Of a stretch of DNA of 64,000 nucleotides, positions 1 to 8,230 are shown in pieces. The DNA comes from Flavonifractor hominis. Its GTDB lineage: Bacteria > Bacillota > Clostridia > Oscillospirales > Oscillospiraceae. Both the position numbers and the translations under genes were made by a program. Location: NCBI RefSeq assembly GCF_040095835.1, contig NZ_JBBMFT010000003.1, forward strand, positions 248,001-312,000, read 5' to 3'. The notes under the pieces were generated by a model. It searched no databases. It worked only from the letters and a program-made list of their open reading frames with translations, and was not told the origin of the DNA. Positions within the stretch are counted from its first letter, which is position 1. Each line of letters begins with the position of its first letter.

Positions 1-320
1 GGCTGGAGGCGGTCCGGGCTTCCGACGCCATTTTGCGGGAGGAATTCCACAACGCCGGACTGGAGGGCAAGGTGTGGCAGTATTTTACCGTCGTGCCGGA
101 TTTCAAGTCCGTAGGTGTGCGGGACAATAAGCGTACCTTTGACTGGCCGGTGATCCTCCGGGCGGTCAACACCGTGGACGCCATGACCGCTACCGTGGAG
201 GACGTGCCCTTTGCCCTGCTGCAGAAGATCACCGCACGCATCACCGCCGAGGTGCCCGGGGTCAATCGGGTTCTCTATGATTTGACGCCGAAGCCTACCG
301 GCACCATTGAATGGGAATAA
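1..320 (+). CDS. guaA: GMP synthase (glutamine-hydrolysing), C-terminal part
   Basis: This is the 3' end of a gene that begins before the window; the open frame runs from base 3. The visible ~105 residues match the GuaA C-terminal dimerisation domain: a KVWQYFTVVPDFKSVGV stretch, the RAVNTVDAMTA segment, a VNRVLYDLT block and the family's terminal TIEWE. GuaA converts XMP to GMP in the cytosol, and this domain helps bind XMP. The ATP-pyrophosphatase and glutaminase domains lie outside the window. No terminator is evident between it and the next gene. Confidence 0.93.
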   Translation, partial: LEAVRASDAILREEFHNAGLEGKVWQYFTVVPDFKSVGVRDNKRTFDWPVILRAVNTVDAMTATVEDVPFALLQKITARITAEVPGVNRVLYDLTPKPTGTIEWE

Positions 321-390
321 TTGGAATAAATTTTGGCGATACCACAAGCCAACAGCCCTCAAAATCTGATTTGGATGGAAGGTGAGTCGA

Positions 391-780
391 GTGGGAGGTT
401 TATACAATGCCCTTGTACAGACGTTTGGTCCTGCGCTGCAGGCGGCGTGTTTCCTGTTTCTCCTGCTTCTAGCCATATGGTGTATTGGGTTTGCCGCATT
501 CTGGAGTGAGAGACGACTCATACGGATTCCCTATCCCGTTTTGTGGACGCTTCCGTTCCCAATCCTCGCAGCCGGTCTGCTGTATGGCGGTTTGCGTTTC
601 TCGGGCTGGCTGCTCTATCCCACAGATGGGTGGGACCCAGGGGGGAGTTGGAACTACACGCATCAAAATGGCGGTGCATGCGTCCTTTTCGTCTGCGGGT
701 GCCTGCTGGCTGGTGCGATTGTGGCCGTGTACAAAGAAAAAAGCTCCAGGAAGAAGGAACACGGCGTTTCACTGGGCTGA
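391..780 (+). CDS. small membrane protein, unknown function
   Basis: Not recognised. About 129 residues with three hydrophobic stretches: near residues 15-35 (LQAACFLFLLLLAIWCIGF), around 45-70, and near 95-115. The C-terminus is basic and probably cytoplasmic (KEKSSRKKEHG). I prefer the GTG at 391 because an AAGGTGAG Shine-Dalgarno lies 4-5 bases upstream; an in-frame GTG at 382 is the alternative. It lies about 70 bases after guaA on the same strand and ends before a bidirectional terminator. Nothing in the sequence gives a function. Confidence 0.55.
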   Translation: MGGLYNALVQTFGPALQAACFLFLLLLAIWCIGFAAFWSERRLIRIPYPVLWTLPFPILAAGLLYGGLRFSGWLLYPTDGWDPGGSWNYTHQNGGACVLFVCGCLLAGAIVAVYKEKSSRKKEHGVSLG

Positions 781-855
781 AAAGCTGCGCGACCGGAAAG
801 GACGGTCCGTGGAGAAAGCGACAGCGCTTGTGACCCGTACATAAAAGAAAATTGC

Positions 856-897
856 AGCGCTGCGGGATTCCGATGGATGGAATCCCGCAGCGCTTTT
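856..897. terminator. bidirectional intrinsic terminator
   Basis: A perfect 16-bp inverted repeat (856-871 and 879-894) with a 7-base loop, followed by TTTT on the plus strand and preceded by an A-rich run that gives a U-tract on the minus strand. It sits between the convergent genes ending at 780 and 926. Confidence 0.85.
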
Positions 898-925
898 GTA
901 TCTGGACCGTATCGCTGCCTTGCCG

Positions 926-3019
926 TCAGGTGCTGTGATGCTCCAGACTCATACGGCTGACCGTATCCCCGTCAAAATAGAACAGGATGGCGGCGCCATA
1001 GCCGTCGGCGCGGCGGCAGTACCAGAGGTAATCCCCTGTCTCATCCCAGTAGGGAGTGTCGTAGAGCGCGTCCCCGTAGGCCTCCTCCACCTCGGCCCGG
1101 GTGGAGCCGATGCCGATGCCCCGTGTGGTGACGATGTCGGCGCGGGTGGTGGTGATGGAGTCGATGGAGTAGAAATCCACGTCGTCCAGAGAGTGAAAGT
1201 CGGTCTTACTCACGCTGCACACGGCGGTAAGGTCGTTCCACTCCAGGCGGTACCAGGCATACCCGTCGCTGGTGGGGGCACGGTCCTCCAGGAGAAGGAT
1301 ACTGTGGGGCGGATCGCCCATAAACTGGATGCCGCTGTTTCCAGGCCCGGCGGGGATGGGGTGTCCCAGGCGCCAGAAGGCCACATCGCCGTCCATCAGC
1401 TGATAGCTCTGCTCCAGGATGGCGCTGGTGGTGTGTTCCGTGGGGGAGCCCTCCCCCAGGACCGCGGAGAAGGTCTCATCCATTTGCAGGCGCAGCACCA
1501 CCTGGGTGGGCTCCAGAGCGGTCCATGCGCCGTTTTCATAGCGGCTTTTTTCCACGATGTACGCCACGCCCTGGGATTCATAGAGAAAATAGAGCCCGGT
1601 GAATTCCGTCCGGTCGATCCGCGTTGCCCCATCCTGCACCGACAGGGGCGGAGTGTCGGCAAAGAACACCGGCGCCCCCTGGTTATGTGCGCCCTGCTGG
1701 TCGTAGTAGAAGGTTAGAAGGGACATGAGGGCGGACTGAGGCATGGGGGTATCTTGCAGCATGGCGGCGGTATCGGGCTGTTCGGTGATGGCGCCCGCAT
1801 CCAGCAGGACGTTTCGTACCTTCCAATTGTAGGGCCCCACAGCGGCCAGACGGGTGGGCTCCACCGCGCAGAAATCCCCGGAAGCGAAGACGCCCAGATA
1901 GGAATAGTCCGTCCCCCGCCGGAGAAAGACCAGATCCACGGCAGAGGTGGTGTCCAGCTGTGTGTAGATGAGCTGATAGCTCTCCACGGCGTCACAGCCG
2001 GCCCAGCCCTCGGCCCAGGACAGTCCGCTCAGGTCGGTAAAGGCGGTGTGGAGCAGCAGGCGGTCCGGCGGACCGTCGCAGCCCTGCTGGGCCAGATAGG
2101 TCTGAGCCTGCTGCTGCACCGGCTCCGGGATGTCCGTCAGGGCAAAACCGCCCTCCGGCTCGCTACCGGAGGGGCCCCACTCGTACCAGAGGGGGGTGTC
2201 CAGGGCGGTCAGCTCCTCCGCGGGGACCAGAAGTGCGTCCGGGTCCACCGGACCGGCGTGGCAGTTGTAATGGCGATAGGTCCTGTCGCGGTACACCAGC
2301 AGGTGCAGCCAGCCGTCGTACCAGTCTTCTGCCGGGTCGGCGTCGTCCACCAGACAGGTGAGATAGAAGTCCGCACCGCCGTCTGCCCGCAGGCGGAAGC
2401 CGGTCACCGAGGCGTCCCGGGCGGCCAGGCCGGATTCCTTATCCAGGGAGGAGGCCAGGTAGACCTCCGCGCCTCTGCACAGCTCGGTTTCGGAGACTCC
2501 GGCCAGAGTCAGTGCCTCATCCAGCTCCACCAGCCGGTCCTCCTGCCGGTCGTAGGTTAGGGTGTATACGTCGCCGTCGTTTCCGGAGCTGGAGCCGTCC
2601 AGATAAAAGACCAGGCTGTCATAGCGCTCTGTGACGGTGGGATAGAGTATGCAGTGGTTTCCACCTACCTGGTTGTAGGGGGCGGCCAGGATGGACTGAT
2701 ACTGGCTGTTCAAGAGAGCCAGGGACTCGTTGGCGGCCCGGGCCCCGGCGGGGAGGTCGCCGCTGGAGAGGGTGAAGGCGGGGATCTCCACATAGTTGTC
2801 CATGGCATCGTAATACTGGGTGGCCATGGTGAGGCTCACCGCGGGGGGCGTGCTTCGGCAGGAGACCAGCGTGCCACACATCCCGATGAGGCCAGCCGCG
2901 GCCAGCAGCAGCACCAGGGCAGGGCGGCGGTGGACGGTGAACAGGGCCCGGATGCGCCGCTCGGTCTCCTTGGCCGAGCCGGACATGCGGGTGGAGAAGG
3001 GGGTTTTGGGCGGTGTCAT
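926..3019 (-). CDS. BlaR1 C-terminal-like membrane-anchored sensor protein, separate ORF
   Basis: 697 residues. The N-terminus (FSTRMSGSAKETERRIRAL followed by a hydrophobic helix near residues 33-54 ending LVSC) is the segment that in single-chain BlaR1/M56 proteins directly follows the peptidase domain. The remaining ~640 residues look extracytoplasmic, rich in Asp and aromatic residues. No beta-lactam sensor SxxK motif is obvious, so the ligand is unknown. The ATG at 3019 has an AAAGGAG site 7 bases upstream, inside the end of blaR1, and follows the blaR1 TGA after a single base, so the two are probably translationally coupled. It is the third gene of the blaI operon. A longer reading from 3067 exists but lacks a good ribosome site. 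I infer a split BlaR1-type receptor. Confidence 0.7.
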   Translation of the reverse strand: MTPPKTPFSTRMSGSAKETERRIRALFTVHRRPALVLLLAAAGLIGMCGTLVSCRSTPPAVSLTMATQYYDAMDNYVEIPAFTLSSGDLPAGARAANESLALLNSQYQSILAAPYNQVGGNHCILYPTVTERYDSLVFYLDGSSSGNDGDVYTLTYDRQEDRLVELDEALTLAGVSETELCRGAEVYLASSLDKESGLAARDASVTGFRLRADGGADFYLTCLVDDADPAEDWYDGWLHLLVYRDRTYRHYNCHAGPVDPDALLVPAEELTALDTPLWYEWGPSGSEPEGGFALTDIPEPVQQQAQTYLAQQGCDGPPDRLLLHTAFTDLSGLSWAEGWAGCDAVESYQLIYTQLDTTSAVDLVFLRRGTDYSYLGVFASGDFCAVEPTRLAAVGPYNWKVRNVLLDAGAITEQPDTAAMLQDTPMPQSALMSLLTFYYDQQGAHNQGAPVFFADTPPLSVQDGATRIDRTEFTGLYFLYESQGVAYIVEKSRYENGAWTALEPTQVVLRLQMDETFSAVLGEGSPTEHTTSAILEQSYQLMDGDVAFWRLGHPIPAGPGNSGIQFMGDPPHSILLLEDRAPTSDGYAWYRLEWNDLTAVCSVSKTDFHSLDDVDFYSIDSITTTRADIVTTRGIGIGSTRAEVEEAYGDALYDTPYWDETGDYLWYCRRADGYGAAILFYFDGDTVSRMSLEHHST

Positions 3020-3020
3020 A

Positions 3021-3929
3021 TCAAGGCTCCTTTCCGGCCGCGGCGGCCTGCAGAATGGCCCGGCCATAGGCGGCCCGCTCGCTTTGGGAGAGCCACTTCA
3101 GGGCTCCCTCGTCGCAGGCCAGTTCCGTATCCTGCTCCACCGACCGGGTCATGAGCCAGACGGCGGGGTTGAACCAGTGCAGAGCGCGCACCCACACCAT
3201 CAGGGTCTTGAGCCAGATGTCCCGGCGGCGGTAATGGGTCAGCTCATGGAGCAGGGAATAGCACCGGGCTTCGCCAGGCGGGAAATCCTCCGGCAGCAGG
3301 AGGACGGGGCGGAGGATGCCGGCCAGCATGGGGACCGCCAGCCCCGCGCAGGTGCGCAGCCGGGGGCGGCGGCCCAGGCCCAGGCGGTCTGCCAGCCAGT
3401 GGAACTCCCGAAGGAGAAGCGGGTCCTCCGCCGGAGCGCTCCACCGGCGCAGATAGCGGCAAAAGCGCAGGTGCGCCCCTCCGTTCCAGACCAGCACCCC
3501 GGCGGCCCCCACCAGCCAGAGCCCGGTCAGCAGCTGCTCCAGCGTGAGGGAAACGGCGGGGGCCTCGGCCGTCTCCGCTGCGGCCGCAGGGCGCTGCGAA
3601 GGTACGGCCGGCTGGCCGGACGAAGGCGAGACGCCCTGGGTGGCAGGGGGCGGCGTGGGGACGGGGAGCGTAGCCTGGGCCGGGGCAGAGGGGCCGGAGC
3701 GGTACAGCACCACATGCTCCGGCGCGGAGAGGACGATGGGGGAGACCGTGGGGGCGCTCTGGGGCAGCAGGGAGAAGGGGAGAGCCAGCCGCAGCCCCAG
3801 CAGCACCCAGGCCCAGCACCGCCACTGGGCGGCGTAGCGTCCGCCGGTGAGGCGGGCGAGAAGGAGCAGCAGCAAAATCACCCCGCCGCCTCCCAGACTG
3901 ACCCCGGCCAGTTGCAGCAGCAGGTCCAT
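3021..3929 (-). CDS. blaR1: M56-family BlaR1-type membrane zinc metallopeptidase, peptidase half
   Basis: 302 residues. Membrane helices lie near residues 10-30 and 37-55, then a Pro/Ala-rich stretch (~85-120), another helix around 130-150, and the peptidase core with HELTH at 228-232 and a downstream ELACDE motif (269-274), the M56 zinc-ligand pattern. In this family ligand sensing activates cleavage of the partner repressor BlaI. The start ATG at 3929 overlaps the blaI stop by one base (TGATG), so translation is coupled. It ends right after the peptidase domain, whereas typical BlaR1 continues into a further helix and sensor domain; here that part is on the next ORF. Confidence 0.85.
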   Translation of the reverse strand: MDLLLQLAGVSLGGGGVILLLLLLARLTGGRYAAQWRCWAWVLLGLRLALPFSLLPQSAPTVSPIVLSAPEHVVLYRSGPSAPAQATLPVPTPPPATQGVSPSSGQPAVPSQRPAAAAETAEAPAVSLTLEQLLTGLWLVGAAGVLVWNGGAHLRFCRYLRRWSAPAEDPLLLREFHWLADRLGLGRRPRLRTCAGLAVPMLAGILRPVLLLPEDFPPGEARCYSLLHELTHYRRRDIWLKTLMVWVRALHWFNPAVWLMTRSVEQDTELACDEGALKWLSQSERAAYGRAILQAAAAGKEP

Positions 3930-4300
3930 CAGTTCCGGCCTCCGTTCAGCTCGTCCAGCAGGGCCTGGAGGTCGTCCAGCTCCTCCTGCTTCAGGCCGTT
4001 CCGGGCCAGAGCGGCCACAAAGTTCCGGGGGGAGCTGCCGTAGAGCCTGGACAGCACCGCCTGGCTGTCGAAAGCCAGGTACTCTTCCCGGCTCACCAGG
4101 GGCGTGTAGCGGTTGCTCTTCCCCTCCCGGCGGACCGAGACGAACCCCTTTTCCTCCAGACGCTTGAGGTAGGTATTCACCGTGTTGGGGGCCCAGCCGA
4201 AGGGGACCAGGGCCTCCTCCAGCTGGGCGCGGGCGGTATCCGGGCCCAGGGTCCACAGGGCTTTGAGTACTTCCAGTTCGGTATCGGGCAGCCGTTTCAT
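3929..4300 (-). CDS. blaI: BlaI/MecI-family transcriptional repressor
   Basis: 123 residues, the usual BlaI length. Winged-helix domain at residues 1-75 (MKRLPDTELEVLKALW, then NTVNTYLKRLEEKGFVSVRREGKSNRYTPLVS) and a C-terminal dimerisation part (FVAALARNGLKQEELDDLQALLDEL). BlaI dimers repress their own operon until cleaved by BlaR1. The ATG at 4300 has an AGGTGA site 5 bases upstream. A large inverted repeat that fits a BlaI operator overlaps the promoter just upstream. No beta-lactamase gene lies next to it in this window, so the regulon may be elsewhere or the system may respond to another envelope stress. Confidence 0.93.
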   Translation of the reverse strand: MKRLPDTELEVLKALWTLGPDTARAQLEEALVPFGWAPNTVNTYLKRLEEKGFVSVRREGKSNRYTPLVSREEYLAFDSQAVLSRLYGSSPRNFVAALARNGLKQEELDDLQALLDELNGGRN

Positions 4301-4312
4301 CGTATCACCTAT

Positions 4313-4363
4313 TTCAAATGTAGTAGATATTGATATACTACATTTGAAGTAGAAAAATGTCCA
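4313..4363 (-). promoter_or_regulatory. blaI operon promoter with BlaI-type operator
   Basis: On the minus strand, TGGACA (4358-4363) and TAGTAT (4335-4340) are separated by 17 bp. A perfect 13-bp inverted repeat (4313-4325 and 4336-4348, arms containing CTACATTT/AAATGTAG, 10-bp spacer) covers the -10 and start region. The half-site resembles the known BlaI/CopY-type TACA..TGTA core. The position fits repression by steric block. Confidence 0.8.
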
Positions 4364-4433
4364 GTTACAATTTGGAAACAGAGCGCGGGGAACAGAAAGC
4401 GGGACTGCCTCCGCTGGAGGCAGTCCCGGTGAG

Positions 4434-5771
4434 TCATTCGTTTTTGATGGCCTCCAGGGCGGGGATCTGGACCGCCTTGTTGGCCGGATAATACCCCGAG
4501 CCAAGGCCGATGAAGATGGAGAACACGATGGCAAACAGCAGCAGCCACGGGGGGATGATGGAGACCCGGCTGACATCCTCGCCGCCCAAAATGGCAGCGG
4601 GAAGGTTGTCCGGAGACAGACCGAGCGAGACCAGATTGATGATGACTGAGGCGATGAAACTGATCACACAGCCGATGACGCCGCCGATGAGACCGATGGC
4701 GCCCGCCTCGGAGAGAAACATGATCCGGATGTCCCGGACATAGCAGCCCAGGGACTTCATGATGCCGATCTCCCGGGTGCGCTCGGAGATGGACATGATC
4801 ATGGTGTTGGTGATGCCCAGGGCTGCCACGAAAAGGGAGATGGCCCCCAGACCGCCCAGCATCATCTGCTTCTGGCGGGCCTCTTTTTCCAGAGGCTTGC
4901 GGATGCTCTCCATGGATTCGGTGGAATAGCCCATGGCTTTGATCTGGCTTTCCACGTCGGCCACGTTGCGGATATCAGCCACCTTGACCAGAATGGAGTC
5001 ATAGGGGACGGACTTTTTCTGCTTTCCCTGGATCTTGTCCAGCAGCTTGCGCAGGTCGCCCAGATCCATGATGATCCCCTCGGAGGTCTCCATTCCCTTG
5101 GAATAGTCCTCCTTGGTGACGCAGACCGGCGTGATGGGGATCGAGATCTTTCCGCTCTGGGTCTCGATCTCCATGGTGAGGCGCTGCTTCAGCAGGTCCA
5201 GATAGGGGGGCGGCACGTCGGTCAGGTTGCCGTTTTCATCCCAGGTGCCGCTCCAGCGGTCCACCATGTTGCGCCCCTCCGGGCGCAGGGTGTCTTTGAA
5301 GCTGTAGGCCAGATACTGCCCGACGATGACCTCGCCGCTGTGCTTGATGTTGGACCCCTCGATCAGGCGGTATCCGATCTGCTCGATCTGGCTGGCATCC
5401 AGTCCCACCACCGAGGTCCAGTCGGCCACGTAGCGGTTGCCCGTCCCGGTGACCAGGCGGATGTTGTCCACGTCCAGCCTTTGCTTGGGGGTGACGGCCA
5501 CCACGCCGGTAAGGCCCCGCAGGCGCCTGAGCAGCGGCTCGTCCAGCTTTACCTTTCCGCGGCCGTTCTGAGGGGCGTTGACCGTGATGATGGTCAGGTC
5601 CCCCATCTCCGCCAGTACCTTTTCCTGGGATTCCTTCATCCCGATGCCCAGGGAGATCATGATGACGATGGAGCAGCAGCCGATGAGGACCCCCAATACC
5701 GTCAGAAACGTGCGGGATTTCCGGCGCATCAGGTTTTGCAGGCAGATGCGCAGCAGGTCGTTGTGTCTCAA
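4434..5771 (-). CDS. ABC transporter permease, MacB/FtsX type
   Basis: 445 residues. Helix near residues 20-45 (RTFLTVLGVLIGCCSIVIMISLGIG), a long extracytoplasmic MacB-type domain (~50-300), then three helices: GAISLFVAALGITNTMIM, the segment near EAGAIGLIGGVIGCVISF, and WLLLFAIVFSIFIGLGSGYYPA. The ending PANKAVQIPALEAIKNE is the FtsX-family signature. The start is TTG, overlapping the upstream TGA as TTGA, with AAGGAGG 9 bases upstream. It forms an exporter with the ATPase at 8220-8954; the protein between them may be the accessory component. Substrate unknown; by family it is more likely an exporter of peptides, lipids or lipoproteins than an importer. Confidence 0.88.
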   Translation of the reverse strand: MRHNDLLRICLQNLMRRKSRTFLTVLGVLIGCCSIVIMISLGIGMKESQEKVLAEMGDLTIITVNAPQNGRGKVKLDEPLLRRLRGLTGVVAVTPKQRLDVDNIRLVTGTGNRYVADWTSVVGLDASQIEQIGYRLIEGSNIKHSGEVIVGQYLAYSFKDTLRPEGRNMVDRWSGTWDENGNLTDVPPPYLDLLKQRLTMEIETQSGKISIPITPVCVTKEDYSKGMETSEGIIMDLGDLRKLLDKIQGKQKKSVPYDSILVKVADIRNVADVESQIKAMGYSTESMESIRKPLEKEARQKQMMLGGLGAISLFVAALGITNTMIMSISERTREIGIMKSLGCYVRDIRIMFLSEAGAIGLIGGVIGCVISFIASVIINLVSLGLSPDNLPAAILGGEDVSRVSIIPPWLLLFAIVFSIFIGLGSGYYPANKAVQIPALEAIKNE

Positions 5772-8230
5772 GCGTTACCGCCTCCTTCGGGCTTGTCGTC
5801 CTCCCAGTCGTCCCAGGCGCCGGTGTCGCTCTCCGCGCGGCGGGCCCGCCATCTGCGCATCAGAAGGAATCCGCCCACGGCCAGCACCAGCGCGCCCGCG
5901 CCGCCGGCCAGCAGGAGCCAGGGCGGGGAGGCCGCGTCGCTCTGGGCGTCCATATCGTCAAAGTCCACCGGGGGAGGCGGCTCCACGGCGTGGAGCGTGA
6001 CGGGAAATTCCCGGGTCTGCACCTGCTGGTCGGCGTCTTCATAGCTGATCTTCAGGACAAGCTCAATGTCGCCTTCGCTCACAGGGGAGAGGGCAAAGCC
6101 AATGTTGCCGTTGGTACCGGCGGTGATGTTGCCCAGGTACTGGGTGCGGGCCGGGGTGTCCACCCCGTCGCCCACCACGGTGGCCTCCAGATTCGCCAGA
6201 TCGTCCTTGCCCTTGTTGACGTAGGGGAGGAGCAGCTCGGCCTCTTCTCCCACATTGACCGACTCGGGCACGGTGGGAGCGGTGATCTGGAAGCGGTCCG
6301 GCTGATAGATGGGCACGGAGATCTTGATGTCGGATGTGGCCTGAGTGCGCTTTTCTCCGTCCATGTACTCATACTTAAAGGAGACGCTGATGCTCTGGGC
6401 GCCGCTTTTGGCCGCCGGGACGGAGCGCATGGGCACTTCTTGGGTCTGGGCGCCCCCGGCAGGCAGGGCTTTGTAGTAAAACGTGTTGGTGCTGCCGTCC
6501 ATGGTGAAGTTCTCGCCGCCGTCCACCGTGACCACGATGTTCTCGATGCCGATGGTGCCGGTGTTTTCAAAGGCAAAGCTCAGCGGGAACTTGCTGCCCG
6601 CCGCCACCGAGCTCTCCCCGTAGGTGTATTTGCGGATGACGATGTTGGGAGAGGGGGTGTCCCCCTTGGCGGTGAGGTTGGCGGAGATGTTCACCTTGTC
6701 GGAGGAAGTGGCCTGGGTCATGGTCTCGCCGTTGTCGTAGCTGTACTTGAGCTCGGTGCTGAGGGACTGGGTGGCCGAGGAGAGGTCCTTGGCGGCCTTG
6801 ATCTGAAGGGCTACCGAGGCGGTGTCGCCCGGGGCGATGTCCCCCAGCAGGAAGGTGGAGGTGGGGTTGAGCAGGACCAGAGAGTCAGACGGGGAGACCG
6901 TGACGGAGGGGGCGACCAGCTTGGTGCTCCCGGCGTTTTGGAAGAAGAGGGTGACGTCCATGGACTCCCCCGGGGAGATGGGGCGGTTCAACTCCGAGCG
7001 GGTGAGCAGCACCACCGGCTGGGGGACGGCCTGCTTGGCCACAGCGGGGATGAGCAGCCGGTCGGAGGCGGTGGCCTGGGTCAGCACGCCGCCGTTGTCA
7101 TAGCTGTACTTGAGCTCGGTGCTGAGGGACTGGGTGTTGGAGGAGACGGCGCCCACGGCCTTGATCCGGACGGTGACCGCGGCGTCCCTGCCGGGGTCGA
7201 TATCCCCCAGCAGGAAAGTGGCCGTGTCGTTGAGCAGCATCAGCGAGTCGGACGGGGTGACCGAGACCACGGGGTTGACCAGCTTGGTGGTGCTGGTGTT
7301 CTGAAAGCGGATGGTGACCTCGGCGCTCTCCCCCGAGGCGATGGGCTGGGCCAGCGGGGTGCGGGTGACCAGCACCACCGGCTGGGGAACGCTCTCACGG
7401 GCCAGGGCGGGGACGGGGATCTTTTCGGTGGCGCTGCCCTGGGTCTGGGCGATGTTGTTGAAGTAGTTGAACTTCAGCTCCACCCCCAGAGACTGGGCGG
7501 GAGAGGAGATGACACTGGCGGCCTTGACCTTCACCTTGACGGTGCCGGTCTTTTGCCCGCCGATGTCGTCCAGGGAGAAGGAGGAGGCGCCCCCGACGAT
7601 GGACAGCCCGTCTGTGGGAGTAAAGGTGGCGATGGGGGACTTGAGCCTCAGATTGCTCAGGTTCTGGAAGGTGACGGTGAGGGTGGCCTCCTGGCCGGCC
7701 TCCAGCGGCTTGTTCAGCTCGCTGTAGCGGATCAGGACCATGGGGGCGGGGGCGGCCTCGGCGGGAGAATCCGGGAGGATCTGGGGCTTTTCATACACCA
7801 CGGCCTCGGTGATGGTCACCTCCAGGGTCTGGTAGGAGTCGGGCGCGCCCGCCGTGCCTACCTGGAGCTTCAGGCTCTGCCCCACGCCCTTGTATTGCAG
7901 GCCGGAGAGCTTGACGGCATAGGTCAGGGGACGGCCGTCCTCCGAGGTCTTCTGCACGCTGGCGGTGCCGCCGGTGAAGCTGTCCTCCAGCTTGGTGACG
8001 TCCAGAGTGCTAAGGTCCCCCGAGCTGCTGCCGGTATCCTTGAGGGAGACGGTGATGTCCACGGTGGAGCCGCGGCTGATGCTGGAGACCGAAGAGCCGG
8101 AGCTGTTGGTGACGGTATAGCCGGTGACGAACAGGGTGCCCTCCGCAGCGACGGCGGCGGGCAGCAGGGCGGCCAGCATGGCCAGCAGCACCAGCAGGAC
8201 AAGGCCTTGTTTGGGTCGGTTACGCTTCAT
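5768..8230 (-). CDS. large exported, membrane-anchored repeat protein of an ABC exporter operon
   Basis: 820 residues. Signal peptide at 1-29 (MKRNRPKQ, then a Leu/Ala-rich core ending AAVAAE). An N-terminal domain (~30-145) is followed by about four Ig-like CARDB/NEW3-type repeats of ~120-125 residues (near 163, 287, 411 and 540), each opening with an (I/V)xxR..L..P(I/L)..G(E/Q) pattern and ending NxxxxTQ(A/G). A further beta domain follows, then a C-terminal helix (WLLLAGGAGALVLAVGGFLL) and a short charged tail with Arg then acidic residues. The start overlaps the ATPase end by 11 bases and has its own AAGGAG. It replaces the MacA-like adaptor usually paired with MacB-type permeases; a substrate-capture or adaptor role is inference. 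Confidence 0.75.
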   Translation of the reverse strand: MKRNRPKQGLVLLVLLAMLAALLPAAVAAEGTLFVTGYTVTNSSGSSVSSISRGSTVDITVSLKDTGSSSGDLSTLDVTKLEDSFTGGTASVQKTSEDGRPLTYAVKLSGLQYKGVGQSLKLQVGTAGAPDSYQTLEVTITEAVVYEKPQILPDSPAEAAPAPMVLIRYSELNKPLEAGQEATLTVTFQNLSNLRLKSPIATFTPTDGLSIVGGASSFSLDDIGGQKTGTVKVKVKAASVISSPAQSLGVELKFNYFNNIAQTQGSATEKIPVPALARESVPQPVVLVTRTPLAQPIASGESAEVTIRFQNTSTTKLVNPVVSVTPSDSLMLLNDTATFLLGDIDPGRDAAVTVRIKAVGAVSSNTQSLSTELKYSYDNGGVLTQATASDRLLIPAVAKQAVPQPVVLLTRSELNRPISPGESMDVTLFFQNAGSTKLVAPSVTVSPSDSLVLLNPTSTFLLGDIAPGDTASVALQIKAAKDLSSATQSLSTELKYSYDNGETMTQATSSDKVNISANLTAKGDTPSPNIVIRKYTYGESSVAAGSKFPLSFAFENTGTIGIENIVVTVDGGENFTMDGSTNTFYYKALPAGGAQTQEVPMRSVPAAKSGAQSISVSFKYEYMDGEKRTQATSDIKISVPIYQPDRFQITAPTVPESVNVGEEAELLLPYVNKGKDDLANLEATVVGDGVDTPARTQYLGNITAGTNGNIGFALSPVSEGDIELVLKISYEDADQQVQTREFPVTLHAVEPPPPVDFDDMDAQSDAASPPWLLLAGGAGALVLAVGGFLLMRRWRARRAESDTGAWDDWEDDKPEGGGNA
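6265..7744 (-). repeat. internal tandem coding repeats (~360-375 bp period)
   Basis: The coding DNA of the exported protein contains tandem units. Segments near 6738-6775 and 7098-7135 are almost identical at nucleotide level (both contain agctgtacttgagctcgg), about 360 bp apart, and a diverged copy lies near 7450-7500. The units correspond to the Ig-like protein repeats, so this is repeat expansion within a gene and not an intergenic repeat. Outer limits are approximate. Confidence 0.65.

Noticed and set aside
896..1717. Plus-strand frame beginning inside the terminator region
   Set aside because: Starts immediately after a terminator hairpin with no ribosome site and mirrors the BlaR1-tail gene.
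6265..7744. CRISPR-like repeat array
   Set aside because: Repeat period is about 360 bp, lies in a coding frame and encodes Ig-like domains; no short spaced repeats.
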